The notes: generated by a model from the letters alone, not told the origin. Positions 11,013 to 21,139 are shown, counted from the stretch's first letter. The stretch is 64,000 nt of DNA from Nannobrachium achirus (GCA_963921795.1 OY997647.1:65217675-65281674), one strand, 5' to 3'. Program-made: numbers and translations.

Positions 11013-11150
11013 CCCATTTAGGGCCTAGGATTATTGACTGCTTTAACTACTGAAAAATAGCAGATATACAAGCTCGCAGCGCTGTGAGCTTGTATATCTG
11101 CTATTTTCTAAGGTTAAAGCATACAATAATGGTTAAAGTGGTTAAAATCT
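11013..11150. mobile_element. Family B hairpin element, short copy
   Basis: Left end AACCCATTTAGGGCCTAGGA with GCTTTAAC, and right part GGTTAAAGCATACAATAATG. A 57-bp hairpin lies between them at 11052-11108. Same family as 35957-36534. Confidence 0.65.
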
Positions 11151-11487
11151 AACGCGACTCGGGCGCGTTCCAGGTATTTGAGAGTTAAACTCCACTAACA
11201 GATCATTTAAAAACATGAACAGGTGCTGCACAGGTGGTCAGCTGAAACTAGCAGGGTGATTTTTATTGATTTGTTGCTTCCCAGTAAAAGTAGAAACAGA
11301 GAACATCAAGGTTGTTGTTTTTAGCTTGTGTTTCAAAGTCAAGATTTGACCGTGGATCCCCCCATCTTAACATATTTTGTTCCATGGACCCCGAGAAAGA
11401 ATGATTTGAGTTACAAATGTTCTGCTTTAAAATATATACATATTCAAAGATTTGCACAATTCTTCACGATTTCTCAAAAATAGCTCT

Positions 11488-11760
11488 CTGCTGTGGGGCC
11501 GAAACCTCTTAACTCCAAAATGTTCATTTTCGGGAAAATGAGCTCAAGTGTTGTTAGGGAGGTTTTGACCAAAGGGTTTTTTATTAATTTTCATTGGTTC
11601 AATATTATGTTAACCAACACTCAGATGTAAAGGGTGTTCAATAGCCCTGATTTATGACAAAAAATCTAAAACCTAAAAAATGGAGTTAAGAGATTTTGGC
11701 CAGACAGTGACGATATGCAACCGCGCTGTGAGCTTGTAGATCTGCTATTTTTGAATATCC
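11488..11760. mobile_element. Hairpin-bearing inverted-repeat element, partial
   Basis: GGCCGAAACCTCTTAACTCC on the left is answered by GGAGTTAAGAGATTTTGGCC near 11683-11702, then half a hairpin module (GTGAGCTTGTAGATCTGCTA). The inner part is unknown. Confidence 0.55.
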
Positions 11761-12073
11761 AAAGTATCAAAATAATGGTTAAAGTGGTTCAAAGTGACAT
11801 AACAGTAAAGCTGCCATCCTGGTCTAAATGGCTTGAACGGTCTAAATTAGCCTGGAATCAGACAAATCCGCTGGTGCAAAAAAATGTTTGCCTCTGCTGA
11901 TTTAGCTCTGGCCCCTCCATTTCCTCACCCCGAAAAGTTGGGTGAGCAATCAGGGCCCTGGTATTGGTCTGGTCTAACCAGTTGTGTCCAGAGTCCTTGG
12001 AAAGAAAGCTTCCATATCCACCTCTTTCCGTGGGAATTTACTGGAGAATTCTTTGCACCACACTTCCGGTTAA

Positions 12074-12132
12074 CAGCAGACATACAAGCTCACGTCACGT
12101 CGCAGATGCAACCGTTGTGAGCTTGTAGATCA
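12074..12132. repeat. Divergent hairpin module
   Basis: GACATACAAGCTCACGTCAC and ACCGTTGTGAGCTTGTAGAT form an imperfect stem of about 20 bp with a CpG-containing loop. Confidence 0.6.
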
Positions 12133-12339
12133 GGGGTTTTCAAAGTGGGTGACAGGGCACCCTGGGGTGCCGTGACGGCAGTCCAGGGGTGCCGTGAGAT
12201 CATTTGATAATATTTGGAATTTATTTGGACACTTGAAAAATATTTAGTATCATTTTAAACTTGAAGTACAAAGTTATTTTCAGTCAGTTCTAACCAAAAT
12301 GGCTGTTATCTCAACGTTTTCCTCGCAACATAATCACTA

Positions 12340-12372
12340 AAATAACGCCACTGTCGGGCAGAAACCTTGTAT
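12340..12372. mobile_element. Left part of a hairpin element split by the LINE
   Basis: Ends CACTGTCGGGCAGAAACC then TTGTAT. The element resumes at 17161 with CTCCAAGTTTCAAA, exactly as in uninterrupted copies such as 2893-3150. Confidence 0.85.
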
Positions 12373-12691
12373 ACAGAGCGTGCGCATGCGTGAGCGTCGG
12401 TACCTGACAGTGAGAAGCTCTGTCACTCTGTGGCATTTTAACGTTATTTTAACAGATTTCTACGCAATCTTCTAACACCAAATGCTTGGATACTAGTCCT
12501 CTGATATACAGCTTCTCAACCACCTTGCAATCGCAGTGATCAGGCACCTAGATCACTTTCTTCACCTTGGAGTCGCACTGTTCTGCTAGCCGGCTGTGGC
12601 TCGCCTTTAGCCTAGAAGCCGGTTAGCGAACAGTTAGCTGAGGCTAACCATAGCCTAGAAACGACCCAGCCGTACTACGGATACTGCCAAA

Positions 12692-13930
12692 ATGGCACCA
12701 TCAGCGGCAGAAGTCAACTCATTGAGGACGGAGCTCCACTCCATTACTAACCTCCTGAATGAACTCCTCCAGCGGCAATCACAAATCCAGGACCGCCTGG
12801 CCATCATGGATCCTCAGAACGGAGATGCCCCGAGCGGAGAGGCTGCTTCCCGGGAGCCCTGCCCGGGAGGAGGAGGCGCTCAGAGCGGCGACAGTCTCCT
12901 ACCTTCTCTCGGAGAGGCTGCCTCATACGCAACGGTGGTCAAGGGACTTCACAGGCGGAGACTATCCTTGTCCCTCTTCGATCCATCGGGTTGTGGAGAA
13001 CGTGACCTGACCATTGGCTTCCCCTGTTCCAACTCCTTCTTGCCGCTCCAGGAGTTGGCAGACGCGGCCACGCCGAGCCTGCTCAAGGTCCCTCCGCAGC
13101 GATCGGCGGCGACGTCCCGTCCTCGAAAACGCGCTGGTGGCCCTGATTCCTCCTCCGAATCTCTCACCGGCACATCGACCCGCACCTCTACCCCCAAGGC
13201 TATTCCAGTGGTCAAACGGCGGCGCGTGGCTGAACCGGCTGTCCCTCCAACTCTCCCTAATCCAGTGGAGATGACCAGCGCCACAGCAGAGCGTGAGAAA
13301 GCCGTTACTACTCCAGCTACTGTCCAGGTGTCAACGCCTCCTGCCTTGATGAGGCCAGCTGTATCTGATTCTCACATTCTCCCCCCTAATCTCGCAGTTT
13401 ACGGAGATGAGAGCAGTTCCGTCCCCCAAGTAATGGTATTGGGGGACTCGATTGTGAGATCTATTAAGTTTCCAGGAGCCATAATATGCTGTTTAAGTGG
13501 TGGAAAAGTTGTAAACCTTATTCAACTTGCCCCAATTCTAACCGACCTTTACCCCTCCATTCACACAATCATCATACACTGCGGGACCAATGACGTCATG
13601 TCTAGACGCTCAGCTAAACTTCATCATGACATTGAATCCTTGTGTGACACTATTGAGAGTTTGGGAAAAACTTGCATTCTGTCTGGCCCTATCCCTAGTC
13701 TCTCAAAGAGCAGTGAACATTTCAGTCGAATTTTTAGCCTTCATAACTGGCTGAAACATTTCTGTGTGGCAGCAGGTTACAATTTTATCAGTAACTTTGA
13801 TGATTTATGGTCTAAACAGCACCTTTATAAAAGGGATGGCACCCACCCTAATCTGAAAGGCTCCAAAATACTAGCAACAAATTTCATTCACTGCCTTCAC
13901 TGCATAGCCCATGATGTTGGTCCTCTGTGA
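12692..13930 (+). CDS. LINE ORF1 protein with SGNH-hydrolase (esterase) domain, 412 aa
   Basis: Residues about 1-35 are leucine/glutamine rich with heptad-like spacing (NSLRTELHSITNLLNELL), a likely coiled coil for trimerisation. The middle is rich in Pro, Ser and Arg/Lys and may bind RNA. From about residue 245 there is an SGNH fold: block I VMVLGDSIV (nucleophile Ser about 251), block III HCGTNDV (about 295-301) and block V DGTHPN (Asp and His about 381-385). Esterase-type ORF1 proteins are known from CR1/L2-group LINEs; their exact role in retrotransposition is not settled. ORF1 ends at TGA 13928-13930. The sequence between it and ORF2 is open in the same frame. Confidence 0.9.
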   Translation: MAPSAAEVNSLRTELHSITNLLNELLQRQSQIQDRLAIMDPQNGDAPSGEAASREPCPGGGGAQSGDSLLPSLGEAASYATVVKGLHRRRLSLSLFDPSGCGERDLTIGFPCSNSFLPLQELADAATPSLLKVPPQRSAATSRPRKRAGGPDSSSESLTGTSTRTSTPKAIPVVKRRRVAEPAVPPTLPNPVEMTSATAEREKAVTTPATVQVSTPPALMRPAVSDSHILPPNLAVYGDESSSVPQVMVLGDSIVRSIKFPGAIICCLSGGKVVNLIQLAPILTDLYPSIHTIIIHCGTNDVMSRRSAKLHHDIESLCDTIESLGKTCILSGPIPSLSKSSEHFSRIFSLHNWLKHFCVAAGYNFISNFDDLWSKQHLYKRDGTHPNLKGSKILATNFIHCLHCIAHDVGPL

Positions 13931-14095
13931 CCTTCACACCCTAATTCTTCTACTCTCATTCCTGTAATTATTAGTAGTAGTAGGTCCTGTTTCCTTGACC
14001 ACCCTGTACGCTCTGTCATCTTCAGCAACCTAGCAATCCCACCTAATAACCAGCAACATGTCCAACTGTCTCCACCTCTCACAGCCCCAGTTTTA

Positions 14096-16891
14096 ATGGG
14101 TCTTCTAAATGTCAGAGCATTAAAGGAGAAGTCATTTCTATGTCGAGATGTTATTCAGAATAACAACTTAGACTTTTTTATGATTACTGAGACATGGCTG
14201 ACCCCCGAAAACACTGCCTCTCTTAAAGAGACATGCCCCCCCAACTTTTATTGTTTTAATAAGCCTAGAATAACAAAGACCATTGGTGGTGGTCTTGCCA
14301 TTATTTATAGAGATAACTTTAAATGCTCCCAAATTTCTCTCGGAACCTTTTCTTCATTTGAGAGCTTTGGCTTTTTAATCAATGGCGATATTCCTTTTTT
14401 ATGTGTTTTAATCTATAGACCTCCAAAAAGCTCTGGGTTTTTAAACGAATTCTCTGATCTTTTATCCGCCATTGTGCCCCAATACGACAGGATCCTGGTT
14501 CTAGGAGATCTGAATGTGCATATTTGTTGTACATCTTCCTGTGTTTTAGCCTCAGATTTTATCACACTTTATGAATCTTTTAATTTTGTTCAATCGGTTA
14601 CTGGTCCTACCCATGACAAGGGTCACACACTAGATCTGGTCCTTTCATTTGGTTTTGAGGTAAATAACACTGGTACAACAGAATTCTCCTCTTCTGATCA
14701 CAAAGTTGTTACCTTTCAGACTCTGCTTCCTCCTCCTGATCCCAAGCCCCCTATTTCCACACGCTCCCGTGTTTTTAATACAAACTCAGCTCAGCGTTTC
14801 CAACAGGCCTTTTTAGTGGCTCCAACTAATTTTAACACGCAGTCTCAATTTTCTGTTGACAAGCTAGTATGTGATTTTAATAATAAATGCACCACCATTT
14901 TGGACAGAATTGCCCCTTTTAAAACCAAACTCCTTAAATCAAACCAATTATGTTTCTCAAATGAGCAAACAAGAGAGAGCAAAAGGCTTAGCAGAAAAGC
15001 AGAGCGTAAATGGAGGAAGGACAAACTTCCTACATCCTACAACTCACTACGAGAAAGCATGGCTGCCTACCAAAATGCTGTTAAAGAGGCAAGAAGTTCT
15101 TATTTTTCTAAACTGATCACATCAAACAGTCACAATCCCAGGGTTCTATTTCAGGCTATAGATTCAGTTGTCGGCCCTCCTCCCACTCAGCTACTAGAAG
15201 CCTCCTCTGAAAAGTGTGAAGAGTTTTTATTACACTTTATTAATAAAATAGACGTTATCAGGCAACAGTTTACCCCTGGGCCCAGTGCCCTCGGAGTTTG
15301 CACTCCCCCCCCTGCACTTCTGTCCCATTTTGAGCAGATTAGCCTGTCAACCCTGGAGGAAGTCATTTCTAAAATGAAATCCTCCACTTGCTCACTGGAC
15401 ACTATCCCTACTAGATTTTTTAAGGATGTTTTACACACAATAGGGCCCAATATTTTAACCATTATTAACCACTCACTGTCCTCAGGTGTATTCCCATCCA
15501 GTTTTAAAGCTGCTCTGGTTCAGCCTCTCTTGAAGAAGCCATCATTGGACCCTTCAGTTTTAAACAATTTTAGACCAATTTCAAAGCTACCTTTTTTATC
15601 AAAGATTTTAGAAAAAATTGTATCTACCCAACTCATCTCTTTTATGAGTTTTAACAGTGTCTTTGAGGACTTTCAATCAGGGTTCCGAGCTTGTCACAGC
15701 ACCGAAACCACACTAGTAAAGGTCACCAATGATCTTCTGTCGGCTGCTGATATTGGTGAGTGCTCCGTGTTGCTTCTTCTTGATCTCAGCTCAGCATTTG
15801 ACACGGTGAGCCACTCAATTTTAATTAAACGCCTAGAGGAATGGGTTGGAATCAGGGACCAGGCACTAGACTGGTTCCGCTCCTACCTTAGTGAGAGAAG
15901 CTTCTCAGTGGTCATTGGGAAGGCCTCATCCTCCCAGGCCCCCCTCTCCTCGGGTGTCCCCCAGGGCTCAATTCTAGGTCCACTGTTGTTTTCCATTTAC
16001 ATGCTCCCACTTGGTCACATAATACGTAAATACAATATCCATTTCCATTTTTATGCAGACGACACACAGTTATACATCCCCCTCAAGCCCGGTAACACCA
16101 ACAATATGACCCGCATCCTCACTTGTCTCTCAGAGATTAAGTGTTGGATGTCCCAGAACTCTCTTCAGCTCAACCAGACAAAAACAGAGATCATTTTATT
16201 TGGCCCACCTCATTACACCATCCCTTTCCAGTCACATCTAGGCGATCTGTCGAACAATATCAAAACATCTGCCCGCAACCTAGGTGTGATGTTTGACTCT
16301 GATCTATCTTTTAAAGTGCAGGTAACAAAAGTTGTACAGTCGTGTTTCTTTCAATTAAGAAACATTTCGAAAATTAAGTCATTTTTATCTTTTGCGGATC
16401 TAGAAAAAGTTATCCATGCTTTTATTTCGTCACGTCTCGACTACTGTAACTCGTTATACTCCGGACTCCCTAAAAAAGTAATCTCCCGTCTACAGCTTGT
16501 GCAAAACTCGGCAGCTAGACTCCTGACCAATACTAGGAGACATGAGCACATCACACCGATACTTGCCGCCCTTCACTGGCTACCGGTGGATTTTAGAGTT
16601 GATTTTAAAATTTTATTGCTTACTTTTAAAGCCCTGCATGGCCTGGCTCCCAGCTACATCTCCGACATGCTGGAGCCTTATAGGCCGACACGCACCCTGA
16701 GATCCGCAGGCAGAGCATTATTGGTAGTTCCCCCAACGAACCTCGTCACTATGGGTGATCGGGCTTTCGCGGCCCGGGCCCCAAAACTTTGGAACAACCT
16801 GCCTGTGGACTTAAGGCTTGCCCAGTCAGTGACTTCTTTTAAGACACTCCTGAAAACGCACTTATACACCAAGGCCTTTCCTAGACTTTAG
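14096..16891 (+). CDS. LINE ORF2 endonuclease/reverse transcriptase, 931 aa
   Basis: N-terminal AP-like endonuclease: NVRAL (about 5), ITETWL with the catalytic Glu (about 35), LGDLNVH (about 140) and SDHK with the catalytic His (about 200). Reverse transcriptase: FRPISKLPF (about 490), LLLDLSSAFDTVSH (about 560), GVPQGSILGPLLF (about 620) and the active-site YADDTQLY (about 652). The C-terminal region has LDYCNSLYSGLP and APKLWNNLPVDLR, typical of L2/CR1-group proteins. It nicks the target and primes cDNA synthesis there. The first ATG lies only a few codons before the endonuclease core. The frame is open 55 codons further upstream to the ORF1 stop, so translation may start earlier or continue from ORF1. 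No stops or frameshifts were seen. Confidence 0.95.
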   Translation: MGLLNVRALKEKSFLCRDVIQNNNLDFFMITETWLTPENTASLKETCPPNFYCFNKPRITKTIGGGLAIIYRDNFKCSQISLGTFSSFESFGFLINGDIPFLCVLIYRPPKSSGFLNEFSDLLSAIVPQYDRILVLGDLNVHICCTSSCVLASDFITLYESFNFVQSVTGPTHDKGHTLDLVLSFGFEVNNTGTTEFSSSDHKVVTFQTLLPPPDPKPPISTRSRVFNTNSAQRFQQAFLVAPTNFNTQSQFSVDKLVCDFNNKCTTILDRIAPFKTKLLKSNQLCFSNEQTRESKRLSRKAERKWRKDKLPTSYNSLRESMAAYQNAVKEARSSYFSKLITSNSHNPRVLFQAIDSVVGPPPTQLLEASSEKCEEFLLHFINKIDVIRQQFTPGPSALGVCTPPPALLSHFEQISLSTLEEVISKMKSSTCSLDTIPTRFFKDVLHTIGPNILTIINHSLSSGVFPSSFKAALVQPLLKKPSLDPSVLNNFRPISKLPFLSKILEKIVSTQLISFMSFNSVFEDFQSGFRACHSTETTLVKVTNDLLSAADIGECSVLLLLDLSSAFDTVSHSILIKRLEEWVGIRDQALDWFRSYLSERSFSVVIGKASSSQAPLSSGVPQGSILGPLLFSIYMLPLGHIIRKYNIHFHFYADDTQLYIPLKPGNTNNMTRILTCLSEIKCWMSQNSLQLNQTKTEIILFGPPHYTIPFQSHLGDLSNNIKTSARNLGVMFDSDLSFKVQVTKVVQSCFFQLRNISKIKSFLSFADLEKVIHAFISSRLDYCNSLYSGLPKKVISRLQLVQNSAARLLTNTRRHEHITPILAALHWLPVDFRVDFKILLLTFKALHGLAPSYISDMLEPYRPTRTLRSAGRALLVVPPTNLVTMGDRAFAARAPKLWNNLPVDLRLAQSVTSFKTLLKTHLYTKAFPRL

Positions 16892-17160
16892 CACCTGCAC
16901 CTTGCACTTTTTGTAACTGTGTTACATTGTTATATCTATATGTCTACGTCTGGATTTGCCTTCATTTTTAATTCTATTTTTATATTTTTCATTTTATATT
17001 TTATACCTTATTTTACATTCTATTTTATATAAGCATCCTAATTGATTGTGTTATCTCTACAAATGTTTTTATTTTTTGTTCCATGACACTGTAAAGCACT
17101 TTGTAAACACTGTTTTAGAAAAGCGCTTTATAAATAAAGTTTATTATTATTATTATTATT

Positions 17161-17390
17161 ATCTCCAAGTTTCAAATGTGTACGTCTTTTGGTAAAGCAA
17201 AGCCCTGCTTCATCATACAAGACTGTCACACACAACTAGTGAAAACAGCCGATCTACAAGCATCGCGAGGCGTTGTGTGCTTGAAGATCTGCTGTTTTCA
17301 CTAGTTTAGTAAATTTTATAGATGATAAATACAAAACGAACGGTTTTGGACATACAAGGTTTCCACCCGACAACGACGATATGCTATAAA
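17161..17390. mobile_element. Right part of the hairpin element split by the LINE
   Basis: Continues from 12372. Contains the hairpin at 17235-17305 (ACTAGTGAAAACAGCC arms) and the CCCGACAACGACGATAT terminus. Confidence 0.85.
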
Positions 17391-17457
17391 TATAAGGTGA
17401 TGTAGTCTGGCTATGCAAGGCTCGGTCTCAGTGGGTTGAAGGCTAGGTGGAGATTAC

Positions 17458-17591
17458 CTGACTTTGCGGGTCTGGATTCCCTCTCCACAGTTCTCCTTTA
17501 GATCCACGTTGCTCACCTTCCACACGCTCCAGGGCTCTGCTACCCACACGTACTGACCACAGTCCGACAGGCAGGGGACCACCTCATATAC
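17458..17591 (-). CDS. thsd7a: THSD7A exon (VYEVVPCLSDC...), 134 nt
   Basis: Minus-strand exon VYEVVPCLSDCGQYVWVAEP, then WSVWKVSNVDLKENCGEGI, QTRKV(R). It aligns from memory to THSD7A VYEVVPCHSDCNQYLWVTEP. It holds the CSVTCG-equivalent CGEG core of a divergent TSP1 repeat. Acceptor TCTTATAG, donor CAG|GTAATC; phase 0 in, phase 2 out. Without the microexon at 18338-18343 the mammalian Ala-Gln dipeptide before VYEVV would be missing. Copies of its acceptor and first codons are repeated upstream at 17592-17880. Confidence 0.94.
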
Positions 17592-17880
17592 CTATAAGAT
17601 ACAATACCACACATACTGAGGCAGAGGACCACCTCATATACCTATAATAATACACAGTCACTGAGCAGGGGACCACCTCATATACCTATAATAATACACA
17701 GTCACTGAGGCAGAGGACCACCTCATATACCTATAATAATACACAGTCACTGAGCAGGGGACCACCTCATATACCTATAATAATACACAGTCACTGAGGC
17801 AGGGGACCACCTCATATACCTATAAGATACAATACCACACATACTGAGGCAGGGGACCACCTCATATACCTATAGGATAA
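17592..17880. repeat. Minisatellite from the acceptor side of exon 17458-17591
   Basis: About six units of 55-65 bp. Sense-strand units read TATTATAG then GTATATGAGGTGGTCC, reproducing the acceptor plus the first codons (VYEVVPCL). They create several upstream decoy acceptors. Confidence 0.88.
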
Positions 17881-18337
17881 TACAACAATACTGCACTCCT
17901 CATACTGACCACAGTCACTACTGTACACATACTGTACAGGTGTACTGTACTGCTCACAGTTGCTAAGGCACAAGTCTGACAACTCATTACTCTGACTATG
18001 TGGCTATACGTGTGTGGTTAGGGTTAGGTCGCCTCCTTCCACGGCTGCGGCCGGGCGGAGATATTCTACACATCCTGTGGATGGTCATAAACTATAATTC
18101 ATTCATTTTTACTGAGGCTGTGGTCAATAAGCTGATATGCCATATATGGAGAAGAAGGGTCCCAGGTTCTTTCTAATGCTATTAGTTTGAGTCCCCCATT
18201 ACCAACATTCAGTGAAAACCTTAATTGTACAACTTGAGTGAAAACCTTAATTGTACGTACAGTAGTTAAGTAAATTGTAAAGACACAAAGGTAACCAATT
18301 AAATTAGTTTAGTTTTTGCAAAAAAAAATGCACTCAC

Positions 18338-18343
18338 CTGAGC
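18338..18343 (-). CDS. thsd7a: THSD7A 6-nt microexon (Ala-Gln)
   Basis: Sense sequence GCTCAG is bounded by an acceptor (TGAATCAACAG) and a consensus donor (GTGAGT). Upstream on the sense strand, about 25 nt before the acceptor, is a pyrimidine tract of roughly 35 nt. It lies in the intron between exon 19316-19494, which ends ...HVNQ in phase 0, and exon 17458-17591, which begins VYEVV in phase 0. Including it gives HVNQ-AQ-VYEVV, which is the mammalian sequence as I remember it. Skipping it keeps the frame. Found by reading; no transcript evidence. Confidence 0.78.
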
Positions 18344-18361
18344 CTGTTGATTCAATCCACG

Positions 18362-18410
18362 GCGATGGGAGAACGGGGAGAAAAAAAGAAAAGAAAAAGG
18401 AAGAAACATA
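18362..18410 (-). promoter_or_regulatory. Polypyrimidine tract of the microexon
   Basis: On the sense strand a run of TTTCTTCC/TTTTCTTTT/CTCCCC is followed by about 25 nt to the acceptor AG. A strong, extended tract is typical of very small exons, whose recognition relies on intronic signals. Confidence 0.65.
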
Positions 18411-18749
18411 ATTCATATTAGTTGGTGCGTTTTGATTAAACAGAAATATACATTTAAACCCACATGTATGATCTAAATATTCCTCTCATGCCAGAGAGAG
18501 CGAGTTCTTCTCCATCTCCCCTTGCTGTCATTAATGTTTCACTCTGCAGACCACAGGGTTCAGGAAGGAGAACTCAGCTCATGAATTCATCATTAAATTC
18601 ATGTCCAACAGTTCACTGTCACAACTTCATGGACCAGAAGAGAAAGATCAAACCATTATGTTTTCATTAAACATTAAAACATGATTGAGTGCAGCTGTGA
18701 GCGTAGAAATTAATGTTCATTCTTAGATAGATGGGGACCCCCCCACTGA

Positions 18750-19021
18750 TGCATGAGTTCAATATAAAGCAGTGTTGTCCAAACCGGACCCCAAGTTATT
18801 CTGTGGGGTCCTCGAGATGATTAACTTAATGTGCAGCATTGTTTTCTCACTCCACAGTAAAAAAAACAACATACAGTATAAGTGTATACAGGGTATCTAC
18901 GCATGTATAACACTTACAATTTAAAGACTTTTAAAACCGTTTTAATACCAAATTTGGCCCTGCTTCATCTCTCTCTCAACTAAGGGGTCCTTGGCCTGAA
19001 AACGTTGAAGACCCCTGGTCT
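18750..19021. mobile_element. CAGGGGTCTTCAAC-family fragment
   Basis: Ends with CTTGGCCTGAAAACGTTGAA then GACCCCTG, as in the complete element at 30509-30968. The left side is diverged. Confidence 0.55.
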
Positions 19022-19315
19022 TCATACTGACCTGGTTGACATGGTCCAGTTTGGGGCAGGGTCTACAGGGTCATACTGACCTGGTTGGGACAGGGTCTAG
19101 GTTGGGACAGGGTCTACAGGGTCTACAGGGTCATACTGACCTGGTTGGGACAGGGTCTAGGTTGGGACAGGGTCTACAGGGTCTACAGGGTCATACTGAC
19201 CTGGTTGGGACAGGGTCTAGGTTGGGACAGGGTCTACAGGGTCTACAGGGTCATACTGACCTGGTTGGGACAGGGTCTAGGTTGGGACAGGGTCTACAGG
19301 GTCTCATATACTAAC
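19022..19315. repeat. Minisatellite from the donor side of exon 19316-19494
   Basis: Four units of exactly 60 bp, plus a left unit that still contains the exon end GACATGGTCCAGTTTGGGGC (plus strand). Sense-strand units carry CCCAACCAG|GTCAGTATG, a donor copy resembling the real AACCAG|GTTAGTAT. Confidence 0.9.
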
Positions 19316-19494
19316 CTGGTTGACATGGTCCAGTTTGGGGCAGGGTCTTCCTCCGTTGTAGGGCTTCTCTCTGAGCCACTTGGAGCGAACTTTGACCCCG
19401 CTGCCGCAGGACTTGCTGCAGCGAGACCAGTTGGACCACTCACTGAGCTTACAGTCTGATGGACAGGGGATGATGCAGGCCTCCTCGATGTAGC
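19316..19494 (-). CDS. thsd7a: THSD7A exon (YIEEACIIPCPSDC...HVNQ), 179 nt
   Basis: Minus-strand exon (G)YIEEACIIPCPSDCKLSE, then WSNWSRCSKSCGSGVKV, RSKWLREKPYNGGRPCP, KLDHVNQ. This is near-identical to remembered mammalian THSD7A and shows the canonical TSP1 layers: WSNWSxC (C-mannosylation-type tryptophans), CSKSCGSG, and the Arg layer. Acceptor GGTCCCCAG, donor CAG|GTTAGT; phase 1 in from exon 29877-30143, phase 0 out. Confidence 0.96.
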
Positions 19495-20151
19495 CTGGGG
19501 ACCAAGAATACATTTACTTGAGTACTGTTACTATACAATACAAAACAGAAAGTAATCACTTCAGTTTCAACTCTTCAGTATTTACTGCTTTTTCCCCTGC
19601 AAATGCCCTGCAAAATGCATTTTTTCCACAGGTTTCTTTCCCTGTTTTGCCTTTTAATTTTTATGGAGAATGGAGTGTATTTTTGCAGAAACTCGCAAAT
19701 GTCCAGAAACCACTCCATTCCCATTGAAAAGCACAAACCTCCTTCATATGTAGATTTAAACGTTGAAGTCAGAGAAAGTCATAAAAATAGCAAAAAATAG
19801 CTGATCTACAAGCTCAATGTTCTGCAAATCCACTGCAAATCGACTGTCTTGCCAAAGGCAGGACTTGTGAAGTTTTGAACTGTCACATCTGTATATTTTC
19901 TGACTGAGTACCTGTCCTGTCGGTTTTTATCCATTTTATACATTCGAAACCGGTGAAATGAGTACTTTCTACTTGTTGGTACTTTAAGTACATTTTGATA
20001 CCAATACTTTAATACTTTTACTCAAGTGCATTTTGAATTCTGGACTTTGACTAGAGTGTTTCTACATTGAAGTATTGATACTTTTACTAAAACATTACAG
20101 TACTGTTCCAACCACCGTCCAGCAGTGCTAGCCGGCAGCAACAATCCCATC

Positions 20152-20554
20152 CAGGCATGTGCACACACAGACATCAAAGGGGGCTTGAGCCCCTGCCCTT
20201 TTATCAGTCTGTAAAAAGTGCCCTCTCCAGACCATGAATGCAGTTTTTACTATGGTGAAAGAAATGCAAATGCCCCCTCTTTCCATGCCATACCTGAAGG
20301 CAGCATTCAAGAGAATTGCCTTGTCCAAACTCTCCTGAACTTGAATGCAGCATCTTATGTTGAAAGAATTGCCCACTCTGTGTAGAAATCCATGCCGTTA
20401 CGCCACATCTCCAGTATTCACTTGATTATGCTTAGTTCAGTGTGGTATCAAGCACCGAAAATAGCCAACCTCCAAGCTCAGACGCGTTGTGAGCTTGGAG
20501 GTCTGCTATTTTCTGTGTCAGCCCCTGCCTCTCTATATTCTCTGTTCGTCCCTG
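20152..20554. mobile_element. Complete non-autonomous hAT, 403 bp, CAGGSACGTGC ends
   Basis: Ends CAGGCATGTGCAC and CGTCCCTG. Perfect 8-bp target duplication ATCCCATC (20144-20151, 20555-20562). Hairpin module at 20456-20513 (ATAGCCAACCTCCAAGCTCA). Relatives at 3417, 3652 and 26396. Confidence 0.9.
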
Positions 20555-20807
20555 ATCCCATCTCTCTCCCACAGAGAGGGAGAACCGACAGGTCAGAGCG
20601 ACCTCTGAGGATCATCACTGTGATGCTGTTTACCGGAGCGTTGAGACAAACGCAGTGAAACTACCAGAGCATGGAGGAGGATGACTGCTGGCTTCTTGAC
20701 CTGCGCCTCCACACGCCCTTTATTCTCACTGTCAAAGAACCTTTCCATTTCTCCTCCGCGCGCTTCATGCTGAAGTTCAGATGCTATTCTGTGGTTTTGT
20801 TTGTTCG

Positions 20808-20812
<5 letters not shown>

Positions 20813-20864
<52 letters not shown>

Positions 20865-20868
20865 AGGT
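20813..20868. repeat. (GA)n microsatellite
   Basis: About 22 AG dinucleotides ending in AAAGAGAAAG. Confidence 0.95.
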
Positions 20869-21139
20869 TTTGGGAAAACCAACTGAAAATGTCACAAAGT
20901 TGAGTTTGTGGAAAGAGAGTTTTATTTTTGTTTAACATATAAATATAACTTGTTTGTTGCCCTAAAGCGTTAAAGTTAAGGTTACCAGTAAACCCACAGC
21001 AATTCAAATGTTTTGTTTGTCTTGCCATAATGATGCCTCTTTAAAATATATATATATAGCTGGAGGGTTCGTATTAACAGGACCATACCAGAGTATCGTA
21101 TTTGAAAACAAAAAGTTAATCTATATATCTCTCGCCTTT

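Larger units (their letters stand above)
12373..17160 (+). mobile_element. Apparently full-length L2-like LINE, ~4.8 kb
   Basis: The boundaries come from the interrupted host hairpin element: host sequence stops after TTGTAT at 12372 and resumes at 17161. The LINE has a ~320-nt 5' UTR, ORF1 (12692-13930), ORF2 (14096-16891), a short 3' UTR with AATAAA-like signals and a terminal (ATT)n tail. The tail, the esterase-type ORF1 and the YADDTQLY motif fit the L2/CR1 group of fish non-LTR retrotransposons. Both frames are open, so the copy is probably young. Any target duplication is at most 2-3 nt. Confidence 0.9.

Noticed and set aside
12949..13284. Minus-strand frame inside the LINE
   Set aside because: Shadow of ORF1's GC-rich Pro/Ser-rich region.
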